Below are positions 51,900 to 62,610 of a stretch of 64,000 nt of DNA, in pieces. Location: NCBI RefSeq assembly GCF_033807715.1, contig NC_084591.1, positions 48,888,415 through 48,952,414 on the forward strand, in the 5' to 3' direction. This DNA is from Cololabis saira (lineage: Eukaryota; Chordata; Actinopteri; Beloniformes; Belonidae). Numbering within the stretch: the first letter of the stretch is position 1; the number at the start of each line of letters is the position of its first letter. Under the pieces are notes generated by a model. It was not told where the DNA came from, did no database searches, and worked only from the letters and a program-made list of their open reading frames with translations. Made by a program: the position numbers and the translations under genes.

Positions 51900-53400
51900 C
51901 CAGGAGTAAGCTCTGGACCGATAGTGGCCAGCAAAGCATCTACAGCCTGCTTCAACTGGATGGCTGATGAGTGATCTCCAACACTTTCTCCAGCATTCCT
52001 CCACAAGTCCCTGGTACTTGTGATTCTTCCAAGCGGCCTTCCCACTGCACCAGTGGCCAGTGCAACAGTTCCATCAGGACAAGTTGTTTTGTGGCGTATT
52101 AGAAAATTATGCAATCAGGTCTTGAAGATGTCAGCGTGATGTTTGCCAGTATCTGGAGTTTTCTAGCTAGATCCACCATTAGCTATATGTCCTGTACAGT
52201 GGTAAGTACATCATCTGGAGCTCCAGGCAGTAGTTTTGGCAGTTCTCCTGCTTGGATGAAAGTCAAGTTTTTTTTTTTTTGTGAGGCAGTTGTGTCCTTG
52301 TGGTTTTACCTAAAGCTGGGCATACACTGTGCGATATTTTAATAATTTGAGACAGCCCCATCTCACACTGCACGACTAGATCGCTTCAAAAGTTCACAGC
52401 CCACGATTTATGGTCTCACGCTGTACGACCTGATGCTCTGATGCTCCGTCTGCTCACACTATACGATCATAATCCTCACGTCGGACTTCTGAGTACTGGA
52501 ACTGCGAGGCCGGTTTTGGGGCAGTGGTGGGCTGTTTTTTTATATATATATAAAAAAAATCACAAAATATCTGTACCATTTCTGATTGGGTGGGCACTGC
52601 GCATCATTTTTAGACACAACAATGAACGCATACCGCAAAAGTTGTGTCTCGGCAGAGGAACCCGGCGTCCCAGCAAAATGAGCACAACACAGAAGTGTTC
52701 AGAACAGCGCACAGAGCGCACACTAAAGCTAGTGTAACGCGGAACCATAAATCAGGCTTTAGCAATTTGGGCCATTCTGTGTGGCGATAAATGAAAAAAG
52801 ATTAGACAACGCCGTGATTGGACAAGGAATTGGCTGGGCAGACGTGGGAAATACGGTCTTTTTTTCTGCTATTAAAACATGATTTGTAATGTGAATTTGC
52901 AACACTTTAAACTACAAATAATAGTTTTTGACGTGACATCTGAGATTGCGCATGCTCTCTGTGAAAGGATGAGTCCAATCGGGTCGTAGCTGCTTCAACT
53001 GCGATTCCTTCACGAGGTGCGACCAGGATTTCAAACACGTTGGATTTTCTTGAGAGCACACGATTTGTGATCGGGAGTTAGTCGTGAGGTGTTAATCTCT
53101 CGTCGTGAGGTGTTAGTCTCTCGCCGTGAGGTGTTAATCTCTCGTCGTTACCCCACGTACACTGCACGAGGCACGACCAACGATTGGGTCGAAATCCTGC
53201 CCGATCCAAAAAACAGTTGCACGACTGGAAAATCGGCTCAAAATGTATGCCCAGCTTTAGGAAACAATCTTTATGAATGGCCCCTCACAGCTACGGAGGA
53301 TGTGCTTGACTGTTCCTCTCAAAGCAGAGTGGGCAGGATTGTGAATCCATGGTGAACCATAGTTGTAAGCTTGCTGGGATGGGATGAGTGTCAAGCCTAA
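51900..53400 (-). pseudogene. LINE-like C-terminal relic (zinc motif plus endonuclease-like region), split
   Basis: On the minus strand, in order and with frameshifts: CPLCFERNS and VKHILRSCEG (Cys-Cys-His-Cys zinc pattern, 53350-53270), then beyond the DNA transposon FIQAGELPKLLPGAPDDVL, MVDLARKLQ, ITLTSSRPD, ATKQLVLMEL, and KYQGLVEECWRKCW, HPVEAGCRCFAGHY (52040-51900). The pattern RPD...K...(E)LTVPWE...KY..L...VEVGCRGFA is one I know from fish retroelement proteins and resembles the restriction-like endonuclease tail of R2/HERO/NeSL-type LINEs. The RT domain is not present in the window, and stops occur in several places. Assignment to that LINE group is an inference. Confidence 0.55.
52311..53260. 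mobile_element. TIR element (AAAGCTGGGCATACA ends)
   Basis: TAAAGCTGGGCATACACTG at the left and TGTATGCCCAGCTTTA at the right form the inverted repeat. Subterminal words CACGACT, GTACGAC and ATCG recur on both sides. 53085-53150 holds three copies of CTCGTCGTGAGGTGTTA-like units. No transposase. It interrupts the LINE-like relic. A scrap of the palindromic MITE family lies at 52732-52760. Confidence 0.75.
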
Positions 53401-53479
53401 TGGATAATGAATTTAATGCTCACCAGAGGTCAGTCCAGGGAAACTTTTTCTCTATTGCACTCTCCCACACCATCCACTA

Positions 53480-53832
53480 ACTCTTCTTTCTCATTTTCAA
53501 TGAGAAAGTCGGTGTGGCGCGCGCTCTCTGGTATTTGAGACTCGACATGCTTCAATGGCAATTCATTTCAAATCGTCAGTACAGGCAAATAACTTTAGTT
53601 AGTCATCTGGCATCTTTTTGAAAGTGAACTAGCCGTTCAAAAGTCCCTTTTCATTCTCCATCTTTCAGTTCACCAGACTTTTCCTCAAACTACGGGTTCC
53701 GTTGAGCGCCAGAACTTATATAATGCGCCTGTTTTCTTTTATCCTGCACGTTAATCGTGCGTTAAAAAAATTGTCGGCGTTAAGAGGACGTTAAGTTAAC
53801 GCACCGTTAACGCGTTAACTTTGACAGCCCTA
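53480..53832 (-). mobile_element. hAT end with broken BED finger
   Basis: The right end TTTGACAGCCCTA (53820-53832) is the 5' terminus of a minus-strand element. The minus-strand codons near 53600-53520 read VICLY, stop, RFEMNCH, stop, SMSSLKY, matching the BED finger at 21826-21895 with similar CGA-to-TGA type stops. The inner part of the element is missing. Confidence 0.6.
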
Positions 53833-53855
53833 TATATATAATATAATATATATAT

Positions 53856-53913
<58 letters not shown>
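53833..53913. repeat. (TA)n microsatellite
   Basis: TA-rich tract with a short CACACA interruption (53857-53862), directly after the hAT end. Confidence 0.93.
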
Positions 53914-53924
<11 letters not shown>

Positions 53925-54993
53925 TAAAAAACAGAAAGGATACATAACACATACTATTGAACCAAAACCTAATATTACAGCGACCGTCTGTGACATCATC
54001 ACCATGGAGTGGCTCAATACTAACGATGTCATAGTGAGGGGATGAAATCTTATTATGATCCCAATTTTATAAACAATATATTTCTATTAAAATCCAACTT
54101 GTACACAAGCAGAGAATGGCAGAGAGAAATAGAAAACTGAGAATAAGAGTGAAAGAAATGTGATGGTGAAGGGAAGAAAAAAAAACATATGTGACAAGAA
54201 AGAAAACTAAGGAAAGGAAGAGCGAGAAACCACTTTGAAAGCAGTTTGAAAGAGAAGTTTTACATGCTGCTGTGTTAAATTGTGGATTTGGTTGTTTGAT
54301 TCTGTATCGCTCTTTTGTTTGTGGATTTGTGGCTGTGGATTTCCTTACTTCCTGTTTTGTTTTTCCACTGCCTCTGATTTGGTGCCAACCATTGCTCCTG
54401 TCTTTAATTTGCTTTGACTAACTTCTGTTGTTCATTTGTGCCTCTTATGTCAGTATATACTCTATACTGCCTGGGTTTTGTTGCTCATTGAAAGTTTCAG
54501 ACTTGTAATCTTGCACAAGTTTTCTGTCATCTGGTATGCTGGAAAAAGTGCAAACATATGCTGTTTTTGATGCTCGAAGAAACTGTTTACCTATGTTGTA
54601 TTTGATGTTTTGTGATGCTCTACATTAGCATCTTAATTCAGATTAAATGAAAAAATGGGGGGTCCTCTGGCAGACAAAAAAAAAGTGACTTAATTTCCTG
54701 CTCTTTTACATACATTGGGACTGTAGTGAGTGAAAATACTTGTTTTTATTGTTTTTATTATTTTTATTTTATTATATTTATTTATTTCATGGGTATGATA
54801 AGGGGTGATAAGGATCTCAGGTCAGAGTAGCCATCTTGTTTGTTTTTGTCTGGCCATGTGCATCAACCATATCATCCACTGCATCCGGTGCTGTTGGGCC
54901 CTAGAGATGCTTTGTTTGTAAGTTTAAATTATATATTACATTTATACAACTCATAGTTTTAAATATTATTTATTATTATTTATTTCATATTTT
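53914..54993. other. No gene seen; possible LTR relic
   Basis: 54290-54540 is T-rich with CTTCCTGTTTTGTTTTTCCA and TCTGATTTGGTGCCAACCA-type words, as in decayed fish LTRs, but neither ends nor poly(A) signal can be fixed. The rest is AT-rich without structure. Confidence 0.4.
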
Positions 54994-54997
54994 TTAA

Positions 54998-55240
54998 AGC
55001 AGCGCAATGTAACTTTTCCAGCTTAATATAATATTTCCAGAGTCATTGTGATGGTACATCAACTTCCAGCAGGTTTAATGAACCTCTGTCATGGTCTGAG
55101 GGGTCTGTATCGCCTTCACTGGTACTATGTAACTTTGAGGAGCATGGTAGGAACCCTGCCACACTACTGGTAAAGCACTACTGCTTTTGTCCAAAGGAGC
55201 CGCCAAACTCGACAAAAGCTGAAAGTTACATTGTGCTGCT
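54998..55240. mobile_element. TTAA-flanked MITE
   Basis: TTAA at 54994-54997 and 55241-55244. Ends AGCAGCGCAATGTAACTTT and the inverse of AAAGTTACATTGTGCTGCT differ at one position. 243 bp, non-coding. Confidence 0.85.
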
Positions 55241-55247
55241 TTAAAGT

Positions 55248-55485
55248 TAGGGTCTACGATCTTGAGTTTTTTTTTTTAAAAGACACCTACTCCCCACACA
55301 AACTCCCTCCCCCCTGTGCTCTGCCTCACATGAAGCTCCCCCTCTGGTACGGGAGCCAGCAGGACCAAAGACCGTGAGAAAAACAAGAAAACACCAAGAT
55401 ACAACAATGGAATCACAGGTAAGATACAATGTTACTCATTACTCAATAGCCTATGTTTTTTTTTTTTAACCCAGTGTTTTTTTTT

Positions 55486-55517
<32 letters not shown>

Positions 55518-55831
55518 TGACGACATCCACTGCCAATCCAGGAAGCAGGAACACACGGAAACACACGTCAAGCACTGGAAATCTGCAACAAAAAACCACA
55601 AACAAAGCACGAAACCGGCACGGAGCCAACCAAAACAATAACAGCAATCGACCTAAATCTTGAGATCTGATAGCAGTCTGAGCTAAGCTATCGCTACCGC
55701 TACCTAAACCCAAAAACTAGAGAGCCAGCATGCAGGTGAACAAGCCAGTGTGTGTGTCTATGTGTGTGTGTGTGTATGTATATGATCATGTGTGTGTGTG
55801 TGTGTGTGTGTATATGCGTGTGACTAAGTGA

Positions 55832-55867
<36 letters not shown>

Positions 55868-56215
55868 AACCAAACAAAGTTCCACCTGAAGTGTATCTAT
55901 AGTGGGGGAGGGGGGGGAAGCAACCCCGCCACCCGCGAGACCAGAGGCCGACACGGAAGAGCCCGGAACCCAGGCCACCGGCAATAGCCTATGTCCTTGG
56001 TGTTGCCGTACTTTGGGAGGCGGGGAGTAGGTGAGGACTGTCCAATCACTGACATTCAAGCAGATTGACCAATAGGCGCCGTTCGGGCCAGATAGAAGAA
56101 ATATTTTCTTTTGGTTCTTTTTGCTAATCATATTTCATCGGTAACACTATTGGGCCGTAACAACCTTATAAATGATTTTGATAAAAATGTACAATATGTA
56201 AAATCGTAGACCCTA
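55248..56215. mobile_element. TIR element (TAGGGTCTACGAT ends)
   Basis: TAGGGTCTACGAT (55248-55260) and ATCGTAGACCCTA (56203-56215) are perfect inverted 13-mers. The element begins three bases after the TTAA-flanked MITE. The interior has a 21-base G-run (about 55497-55517) and a (GT)n tract. No transposase frame. The superfamily is unknown to me. Confidence 0.75.
55750..55862. repeat. Imperfect (GT)n microsatellite
   Basis: Three GT-rich blocks with ATGTAT and ACTAAGTGACTA interruptions. Confidence 0.9.
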
Positions 56216-56865
56216 GCTTCAAGATTTACAAGTTGATGGTAATTTTTTTTTAAATGTTTGTTATATGGAGCATAGTAGCTCATATAGCTTTCTCTTTAAG
56301 CTAACATTATCATTATAACAATGAATTATAACATTATAATTTTATGTATATTGATGGACATTTTCTGCATTTATTTTAAGTGTCACAAAGAAGATGAAAT
56401 TCCTGGCGTTATTAATAACATTTAAAAAGATCTTCAGTAAACGGACGTCAACTTACTACACATGTTAGTCATTCTTCTTTCAACGCCAACATTAAGGGGT
56501 TGAGCTATCTGTCACTTCATGCAGCCACGCACACAGGGGACAGTATACTGCATCAGTGACATTGGGAAAGGTCATTAACACCTCTGTGATCGCAGCATGA
56601 ATGCAGACAGCGTAACATTTCAGAGCAATAATCTGTCATGTTTTAGGTTTAGTACTTTATTTTGTCCCTCGTGTTTTATGTCTGGTCTTCCGGTTTTATT
56701 CTGTAGAACTCACCTGTGCCTCTGTCTTATGGTGAATTCACACGGAAAGCGTCAAAAATCGCCTGTGGTGGCTCGGGACCCTGCATGCTGCTGCTTGCCA
56801 AAGTCTGCCCACGCCTGCAGTGGGCGGGGCTTCAAGCTGCAGAACTGGAGGAACAGAGTGCATAG
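56216..56865. other. No gene seen; GC-rich stretch before a possible first exon
   Basis: AT-rich to 56730. From there a GC-rich stretch with ATTCACACGGAAAGCGTC and GGGCGGGGCTTC (a GC box, about 56823-56834) begins. The first word is reminiscent of a fish MITE end. Confidence 0.45.
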
Positions 56866-56873
56866 TCTACATA

Positions 56874-56881
56874 TATCTATA
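56874..56881 (+). promoter_or_regulatory. Possible TATA box
   Basis: TATATCTATATATAGCGTG lies about 35-45 bases upstream of the candidate ATG at 56916, with a GC box (GGGCGGGGC) some 45 bases further upstream. Confidence 0.35.
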
Positions 56882-56915
56882 TATAGCGTGCACATCTTCA
56901 GTTTCCCATTTCACC

Positions 56916-56970
56916 ATGGATCACACTTTGGGAAGCCTTCTTTATATTTCAGCGTTATTTCTGCATAAGG
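56916..56970 (+). CDS. Candidate first exon encoding a signal peptide
   Basis: ATG in a strong Kozak context (TTCACCATGG) opens MDHTLGSLLYISALFLHK, a hydrophobic stretch of the kind found in signal peptides. It is followed by a perfect splice donor G|GTGAGT at 56970/56971, a phase-1 exon end. Phase-1 signal-peptide exons are typical of immunoglobulin-superfamily and other secreted vertebrate proteins. A TATA-type word and GC box lie upstream. No second exon is recognisable in the window; a hAT (57070-57999) follows 100 bp downstream in what would be the intron. It could be a real gene start, a remnant left by duplication, or chance. The combination of four signals is why I list it. Confidence 0.33.
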
Positions 56971-57069
56971 GTGAGTTTGATGCTCCTTAACAAGATTGGT
57001 CCTGGATCAACATCAACCATCAGTGAGTCGTTGGTCCCGGAGAAGCTGCAGTCTGTCTGCGGTGAACAC

Positions 57070-57999
57070 TAGGGGTGTAAGGATACACTAATCTCACGAT
57101 ACGGTACGATACACGATATTGAGGTCACGATAACGATACGATATTATAGCAGTATTTTTTAACAACCTTGAATGAGGAACATATGACTGGAAAAAATTGT
57201 CTTTTATTTGAAAGACACAAAATACAAAACAATGCTGTTCATTTGCCCTATTGTTACAGTTTGTAACGCTTTATAACTGTTTAAGTTTTAAAGAGAAAGC
57301 CAAAGTAAAAATATTTTGCCACAAACTGAATAGTTCCTCTCATGTATGATTTGACTTTTTTCTTTTCCAGAAATGTAACAACTAAAATTAAATAAATAAA
57401 TAAAAGTAAATAAATACATACAATTTTACATCATATAAAAGATTCATTCATGCTCACCTTATAATGTAAGAGGAGATTTATTTTAGTTAAGAAGGTTATT
57501 TTGGTAATTCAGGGTTGATTATTTTATAAATATATTCTTTATATTCTGATGTAAATCAGGGACTATAATGACACTAGTCAGTTTATCTGTAGTGATTAGT
57601 CTGTTTTAGATTGGGCGGAGTGATACGCCACAGTACGGCACTAGGTGCTGTGTTGATGTTCTAAAATCCTACACTGTTGAGGGACATTAAAGTACACTGG
57701 AACTTAGCAGAAGTTGTCTCCGTGTTTATCCTACTCACCACCCCAAAAAGGTTTAATTTAATAAGGTAAGGCTTAACTCTACACCAGCCTTACATCAGTA
57801 AAAGTTCAGAGCTCAAAACCCTGCAAGAGTCCCGTGATCGGGACCAAAACGGGACTAGTTTCTTCTGAGCGGAGGAAGATTTTGGTCCGCGCGTCGAGGC
57901 GCGGTCGGATGCGCGTTACTAGTCAACACAATATATTAATATTAATAATCCATTTTTGTATCGCGAAATTTCGTGGCACGATATATTGTTACACCCTTA
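57070..57999. mobile_element. hAT (TAGGGGTGTAA ends) with 8-bp TSD
   Basis: Ends TAGGGGTGTAAGGATACA and TGTTACACCCTTA. The 8-bp flanks GTGAACAC (57062-57069) and GTGATCAC (58000-58007) differ at one position. Subterminal ACGATACGATA words occur at both ends. 930 bp, without transposase. Confidence 0.82.
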
Positions 58000-58007
58000 G
58001 TGATCAC

Positions 58008-58442
58008 TGACACACCGGGTCGGAGCGGATTTGGTCATATTGTTTAAACTGTGTTTTGTGATTAATAATTAATTATTTTGCGTTGGATCGATGTAGCAAA
58101 TAAAATAGTTCAGACCATCCAGCTCCTCAACCATCACTTACGTGTTTCACGTGAGCAGTTCAGGTAAAAACGGCAGTCAAATCAGCAAAAATGTCAGTTT
58201 GCTGGATGAAATATATTAATTCCTGATAATCCCGATAATTTGTTAGTGCACAGCTCTGCTCATGTGTGCATATGAGTGAGTGTACGTTTGTGTGTACATG
58301 AAAGTACAATCTGCATTGAGGCTTCTTGCTTAGGGAATCCCGGTCTGTGATTGGATGCTGCCTCGGCGTAGCCGCTGCTCATTTGCATAAAGTTGAGATA
58401 TTTCAACTTCAAATTGACGCTCTGGACGCCTCCAACGTCCTG
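58008..58442. other. No gene seen
   Basis: 58322-58442 holds GCTGCTCATTTGCATAAAG and an inverted word pair TTGAGATATTTCAA, probably a repeat fragment of unknown type. Confidence 0.45.
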
Positions 58443-58745
58443 CTCCCTGATTGTGTCTCCCTCACCTGGGTCCAATCACCCCCATCAGTCTGTGTATATA
58501 TTCCCCTCTGTGTCTTGTCTCGTTACCAGTTCATTGTTCTGCACAGTTCACTTACCAGCATTCTCATCATAGTCATAGCCTTTTGGACTTTTGAATCTTG
58601 CTTGTTTTTTGACCTTGCCTCTTGCCTCACGTTTTTTGGATACTTTTGCTATTTTGAACTGCTTACCTGTGTACCCGACCCTTGCATGGATTAAACATTT
58701 TACGGTTACAACTGAGTCACGTCGTGCATTTGAGTCCTACCATCT
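58443..58745 (+). mobile_element. LTR-like fragment
   Basis: CACCTGGGTCCAATCACC, then a TATA-type box (GTATATATTCCC, 58494), a T-rich middle, an ATTAAA poly(A)-type signal (58691) and GCATTTGAGTCCTACC downstream. This order (TATA, T-rich R, ATTAAA, TTTGGGTCC-type U5) is that of fish LTRs. The TG and CA ends are not fixed. Confidence 0.5.
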
Positions 58746-59200
58746 TGTGCTACGTTCATGAGAATATCCTGACATGGAGACATCTTTTCCTGATAAGACA
58801 ATAAAAAAATGATGTTCACTATTACAAAGGCATGACCAAGGAAGAAGAGGCTAGAGATGCTGGACTGGCCCACCTGCATTCTTGACCTGTTTCCAAATGT
58901 GTATAGAGGATTCTTGCATAAGTTGTCATCATTACTGAACTGAACTCAATCTTTGTTTTTACAGTTTAAAACAATCGAGGTTGACCAAAGTGCTGTACAG
59001 TTAAAAACAGCTGAATAAAAGGCATATATTACAATGAATAAAACATACATACATTACCAGGTAGAACTGATAGCCTTCATGCTAAAAACCCAAACACACA
59101 GGGCTCACAAGCATCTTCTGGGACCAGCCCCGAGCATGACGGACCACAGAAGAACCAAAGAGCCAGCAGCCTGACTGAAGGGTTCAACAGAGGGGGAGGG
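58746..59200. other. No gene seen
   Basis: AT-rich, then moderately GC-rich. No motif. Confidence 0.55.
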
Positions 59201-59208
59201 GTCTGTGG

Positions 59209-60420
59209 TAGAGCCCTGTACGGGACTGTTTTTTTCATCCCTCTGCCGCCCGCTCCCACTGCATTTCTGACCACAACGTCTGTGTTCCACTCCCGCCCGC
59301 TCCCGCAAAACTCTGAGAATTCATGCCCGCACAATGATAGAGATGCAAGAGAAACGTCCTTGACAAATCTATCTGATTTAATGTTAACATGATAATTGTG
59401 GAGCTTGATGGATAATTGACAGTTCATAGGCACCTGACCGAAAGTTAGATGCAAATCCATCATTGTCATAATCGCACGCCTTTTCGCCTTTCGCGCACGC
59501 ATCAACTATGCGATGGAGGTTATAGCAACGAGAGTAGGCTGTGAGTGGCTCAAACACTAATAAATAATGAATGAAACAAATTAATTTAACAAATGAATCG
59601 CATGGCCATTACATTGCTGTGGGGGAAGAGAATGCTGCTGACAGACTGCGGTCCCAATCCCTCTTCTCTCTTCCAAGATGTTCCACAGACACTAAACGCA
59701 GTTTCTCCAAATATCTGACTGGCCTTGCTTTGTCTTTGTTTTGTAAAGACCTTGTTTGAGGTTTATTTTCCATGTCATTGATTTCCACCTTGTCTCTAGA
59801 CTACATCCCGAACCCGCATTGTTTTTCTTTGGCTGCCCGCTCCCGCCCGCAGGAGAGTTCAAACCGCCCGCTCCCGCCAGATTTGTGTTGGGTCCCGCGG
59901 GACCCGGCGGGACCCGATCCCAATGCAGCCCTCTAGTCCAGTGGTTCTCAAATGGGGGTACGTGTACCCCTGGGGGTACGTGAAGACACTCCAGGGGGTA
60001 CGTGAGATTTTAAAATATACATATATTTAAAAAGTAGCATCCATGCAAAAATCCTTTAAAAATAATTATTTCATAAATAATTGAGGAAAATATAAGTCTA
60101 GATTCATAAAATTAATTTTATCTTCAGGAGTAGGCTATTCAACTTATTATCCTAAAACCCCAGAGTCTCCCCCACACCAGGATGGTTCCACCTAACCTGT
60201 CAATCACCTGGCTTCACCTGTCAATCACTTGGACCAACGATGGAGTCGTGGTTGAAGCGTAGCAGCAATATTTTTATGTTTAATAAATCAGTTACTGATG
60301 ACAAAGTGCTCTGTTTTAGGTCTTTTTTTTTTACAGCCAAAAGTGGTTAGGCGGTACTTGGCTGAAAAAATATTTCACAGGGGGTACACCACTGAAAAAA
60401 GGTTGAGGACCACTGCCCTA
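59209..60420. mobile_element. hAT 1 (TAGAG-CCTG ends), its right end hit by another hAT
   Basis: The left end TAGAGCCCTGTACGGGAC is preceded by GTCTGTGG (59201-59208). The right end GGGACCCGATCCCAATGCAG runs to CCCTCTA (59935). The second TSD copy, GTCTGTGG, appears at 60421-60428, after hAT 2. Once hAT 2 and one of its TSDs are removed, hAT 1 ends ...CTCTA followed by GTCTGTGG, a perfect 8-bp TSD. The interior has no intact transposase. CCCGCTCCCGCC-type words lie near both ends. Confidence 0.85.
59939..60415. mobile_element. hAT 2 (CAGTGGTTCTCAA ends), inserted across the end of hAT 1
   Basis: Ends CAGTGGTTCTCAA and TTGAGGACCACTG. TSD CTCTAGTC (59931-59938) and CCCTAGTC (60416-60423) with one difference. 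The target spans the last five bases of hAT 1 and the first three of its flank. Repeated GGGGGTACGTG words follow the left end. 477 bp, non-coding. Confidence 0.9.
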
Positions 60421-60428
60421 GTCTGTGG

Positions 60429-60801
60429 CTGATACTCACTACCAAGTTTGCAGTATTTGGTCTTCTGTACGTGATAGTTATACTTGGTCATTTTGACTTA
60501 GGAGGATGGGTGGACATGCCTTCTCTTTCTGCTAATGATTGCATTTTTCACATTATTGAGCACACATATGTTCAAAAATGTTGCAGGGAATTCTCATCTA
60601 GGCTCTATGTTTATAGAGCAACGAAAAGTGTGTGTCTTACGTTATTCAAAAACAAGAGAATAACATTCTCACACAAAAAAACTTCAAACTTATGGTACAC
60701 AACAATACTTCTTATCTATCTTTGCTGCTGCTCAATATTGCAAAATGACTCACATCTCTCTCCCAAGTCTCCCTCAGATGCTTCTTTGTTAAAGTAGATG
60801 G
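60429..60801. other. No gene seen
   Basis: AT-rich DNA without recognisable structure. Confidence 0.6.
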
Positions 60802-61152
60802 TGTTATGGTTTGATTCTTCCTGTTTTATTTTGAAGTCTGTGTCTTTGTGTTTGAGTTCTACTGTATTTTGACTTTCCTGTTTCCCATCGGACCTGATCG
60901 TCTTCACCTGTGTCTCGTTAACCCTTGTGTATATCTGGTCTTGTCTTTCCCTTGCTCCCTGCTGGTCCGTACTGTTTCCTCCCTCCGTGTTTCACCATGT
61001 CAGGTTTTTGATTCTTGTTTAGACTCTTGTTTTTTGGTATCCTGCTCAGCAGCGCTTTGGTTTTGTTGAAGTTCAATAAATCATATTCTTTTGGAACTCC
61101 TGCCTCCTGCTCTCTCCTTCATCTGGGTCCGACCAACCACCATTTCACAACA
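60802..61152 (+). mobile_element. Solo LTR
   Basis: Starts TGTTATGGTTTGATTC and ends TTTCACAACA. It has GTATATCTGG (TATA-type), CAATAAATCATA (poly(A) signal, about 61073) and a CATCTGGGTCCGACC U5 word. Flanks are GATGG and GATAC, so at most a partial TSD remains. A decayed relative lies at 15340-15545. Confidence 0.7.
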
Positions 61153-61438
61153 GATACAACAATAACAACAATACAACAATAACATATCCAGGGATTTCAG
61201 ACAAATTTCACTGACATTCCCAAGTACACAATAATTCAAAAACAGAGGATAACACACCTTGAGAAACACAACCCAGTCACAGCAGCCTTTGGAGCCTCAA
61301 CTGCGATGTCAGGGTGACAACTCCCCTCCCTCCTCCGTTGGAATCACTTGCAAGTCAGAGGTCCTCAGTTTTCCTCTTAAAGTTATTAGACAAAATCACT
61401 TGGAGACCTTTACTATCAGGGCTCATTGTTGACATCAA

Positions 61439-62422
61439 TAGGGATGGGAATTGATAAGATTTTTCCGATTCCGATTCCATTTTCGATTCTGCTTAACGAC
61501 TCGATTCTTTATCGATTCTCTTATCGATTCTCATTTGGAAAAAAGGAGAACAAACAATTCTAGTATCAACTTTGTTTTATATCTTTGAACAAAAAATATA
61601 AGTGAGGTCTTAAGACGCCCCCAGCCTTGGGCTCCTCCATGGTGCCAGGGGGTCCCCACAAAATGATTTGTAATATAAAATATGTATTTAATATGAAATA
61701 ATAATAATAAGATAAATATTCTTCTGTAGAAATTAACTAAATACAACAAATGATTCTGTGGCAATTACACAAGAATGTCCAGTAACATGTTCAACACCAC
61801 AAATTTAGTCACTGCTGGTGACATTCATCTATTCTGGCCTGGGTTATATTCTTTCCTGCCTTGATGAAAGGAGAACCTAGAGGTAGAAACTTCTCCCATT
61901 GATGAGCTGACGAGCTGCAGCTGTGTCAGGAGCGCCCAGCACATCCTCGTGGCCGAGAGCGCGGCTCTTCTAAAGCATGATTTATGGTCCCGGTAAATCG
62001 ACGCAGAGCCTACGGCGTAGGGTACGCCGTACGGCGCGTGTCGCAGCGTAACCTACGCCGTAGCTCTGCGTTGGTGTAACGCAGAACCATAAATCAGCCT
62101 TACCACACTCCGGCTGACTCCGCGCTCCCAGCGCATCAGCCGGCCGAGTCCTAACAGTTTCACCCCTTTGTTGAAATGTCCACATTGCAAGTATTGTCAC
62201 CCTGTTGTCATACTTTTTGGTAAAATGTAACCAAACTTTCGAGCGTTTATGCCACTTTGTCCCGTGTTTTCCTGCTGGGTGCTAATGTGCACGTTGCGCA
62301 ACGTGCTTGGTGACGTCATTCGCGCCCACTGGAATCGTTTGCGAAAAAGGCAAACGATTCCAAGGAATTGAAACACTGGGAACCGGTTCTCAACAAGAAC
62401 CGGTTCTCGATTCCCATCCCTA
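61439..62422. mobile_element. hAT-type element (TAGGGATGGGAA ends)
   Basis: TAGGGATGGGAATTGATAAG at the left and GGTTCTCGATTCCCATCCCTA at the right, with repeated CGATTC words. No matching 8-bp TSD is seen. It contains a palindromic MITE (61975-62100). A right-end scrap of the same family is at 50857-50903. Confidence 0.7.
61975..62100. repeat. Palindromic MITE (GGTTCCGCGTTAAATCGACG family), copy 3
   Basis: TGATTTATGGTCCCGGTAAA at the left and TAACGCAGAACCATAAATCA at the right, with CGACGCAGAGCCTACGGCG facing its inverse. Confidence 0.75.
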
Positions 62423-62516
62423 ATAAGGTATGTTTTATGTAGAAAAATCTAAATATTATTGAACAGGACTGAAATTTAATTTTTTTTGAAACAACAGATT
62501 GTCCCTGGTTACCTGT

Positions 62517-62610
62517 CCATTATTTGTACCTGCTTATTTCTGGTGAGGGTCACAGGGTCTGCTGGAGCCAATCCTAGCTCTCTCTGGGCAAAAGGCAGGG
62601 ATACACCCGG
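62517..62610 (+). repeat. Fragment of a widespread fish repeat
   Basis: GGTGAGGGTCACAGGGTCTG, then TGGAGCCAATCCTAGCTCTC and GGCAGGGATACACCC, a word order I recognise from a very common vertebrate repeat. It is cut off at 62610 by the next element. Confidence 0.55.
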
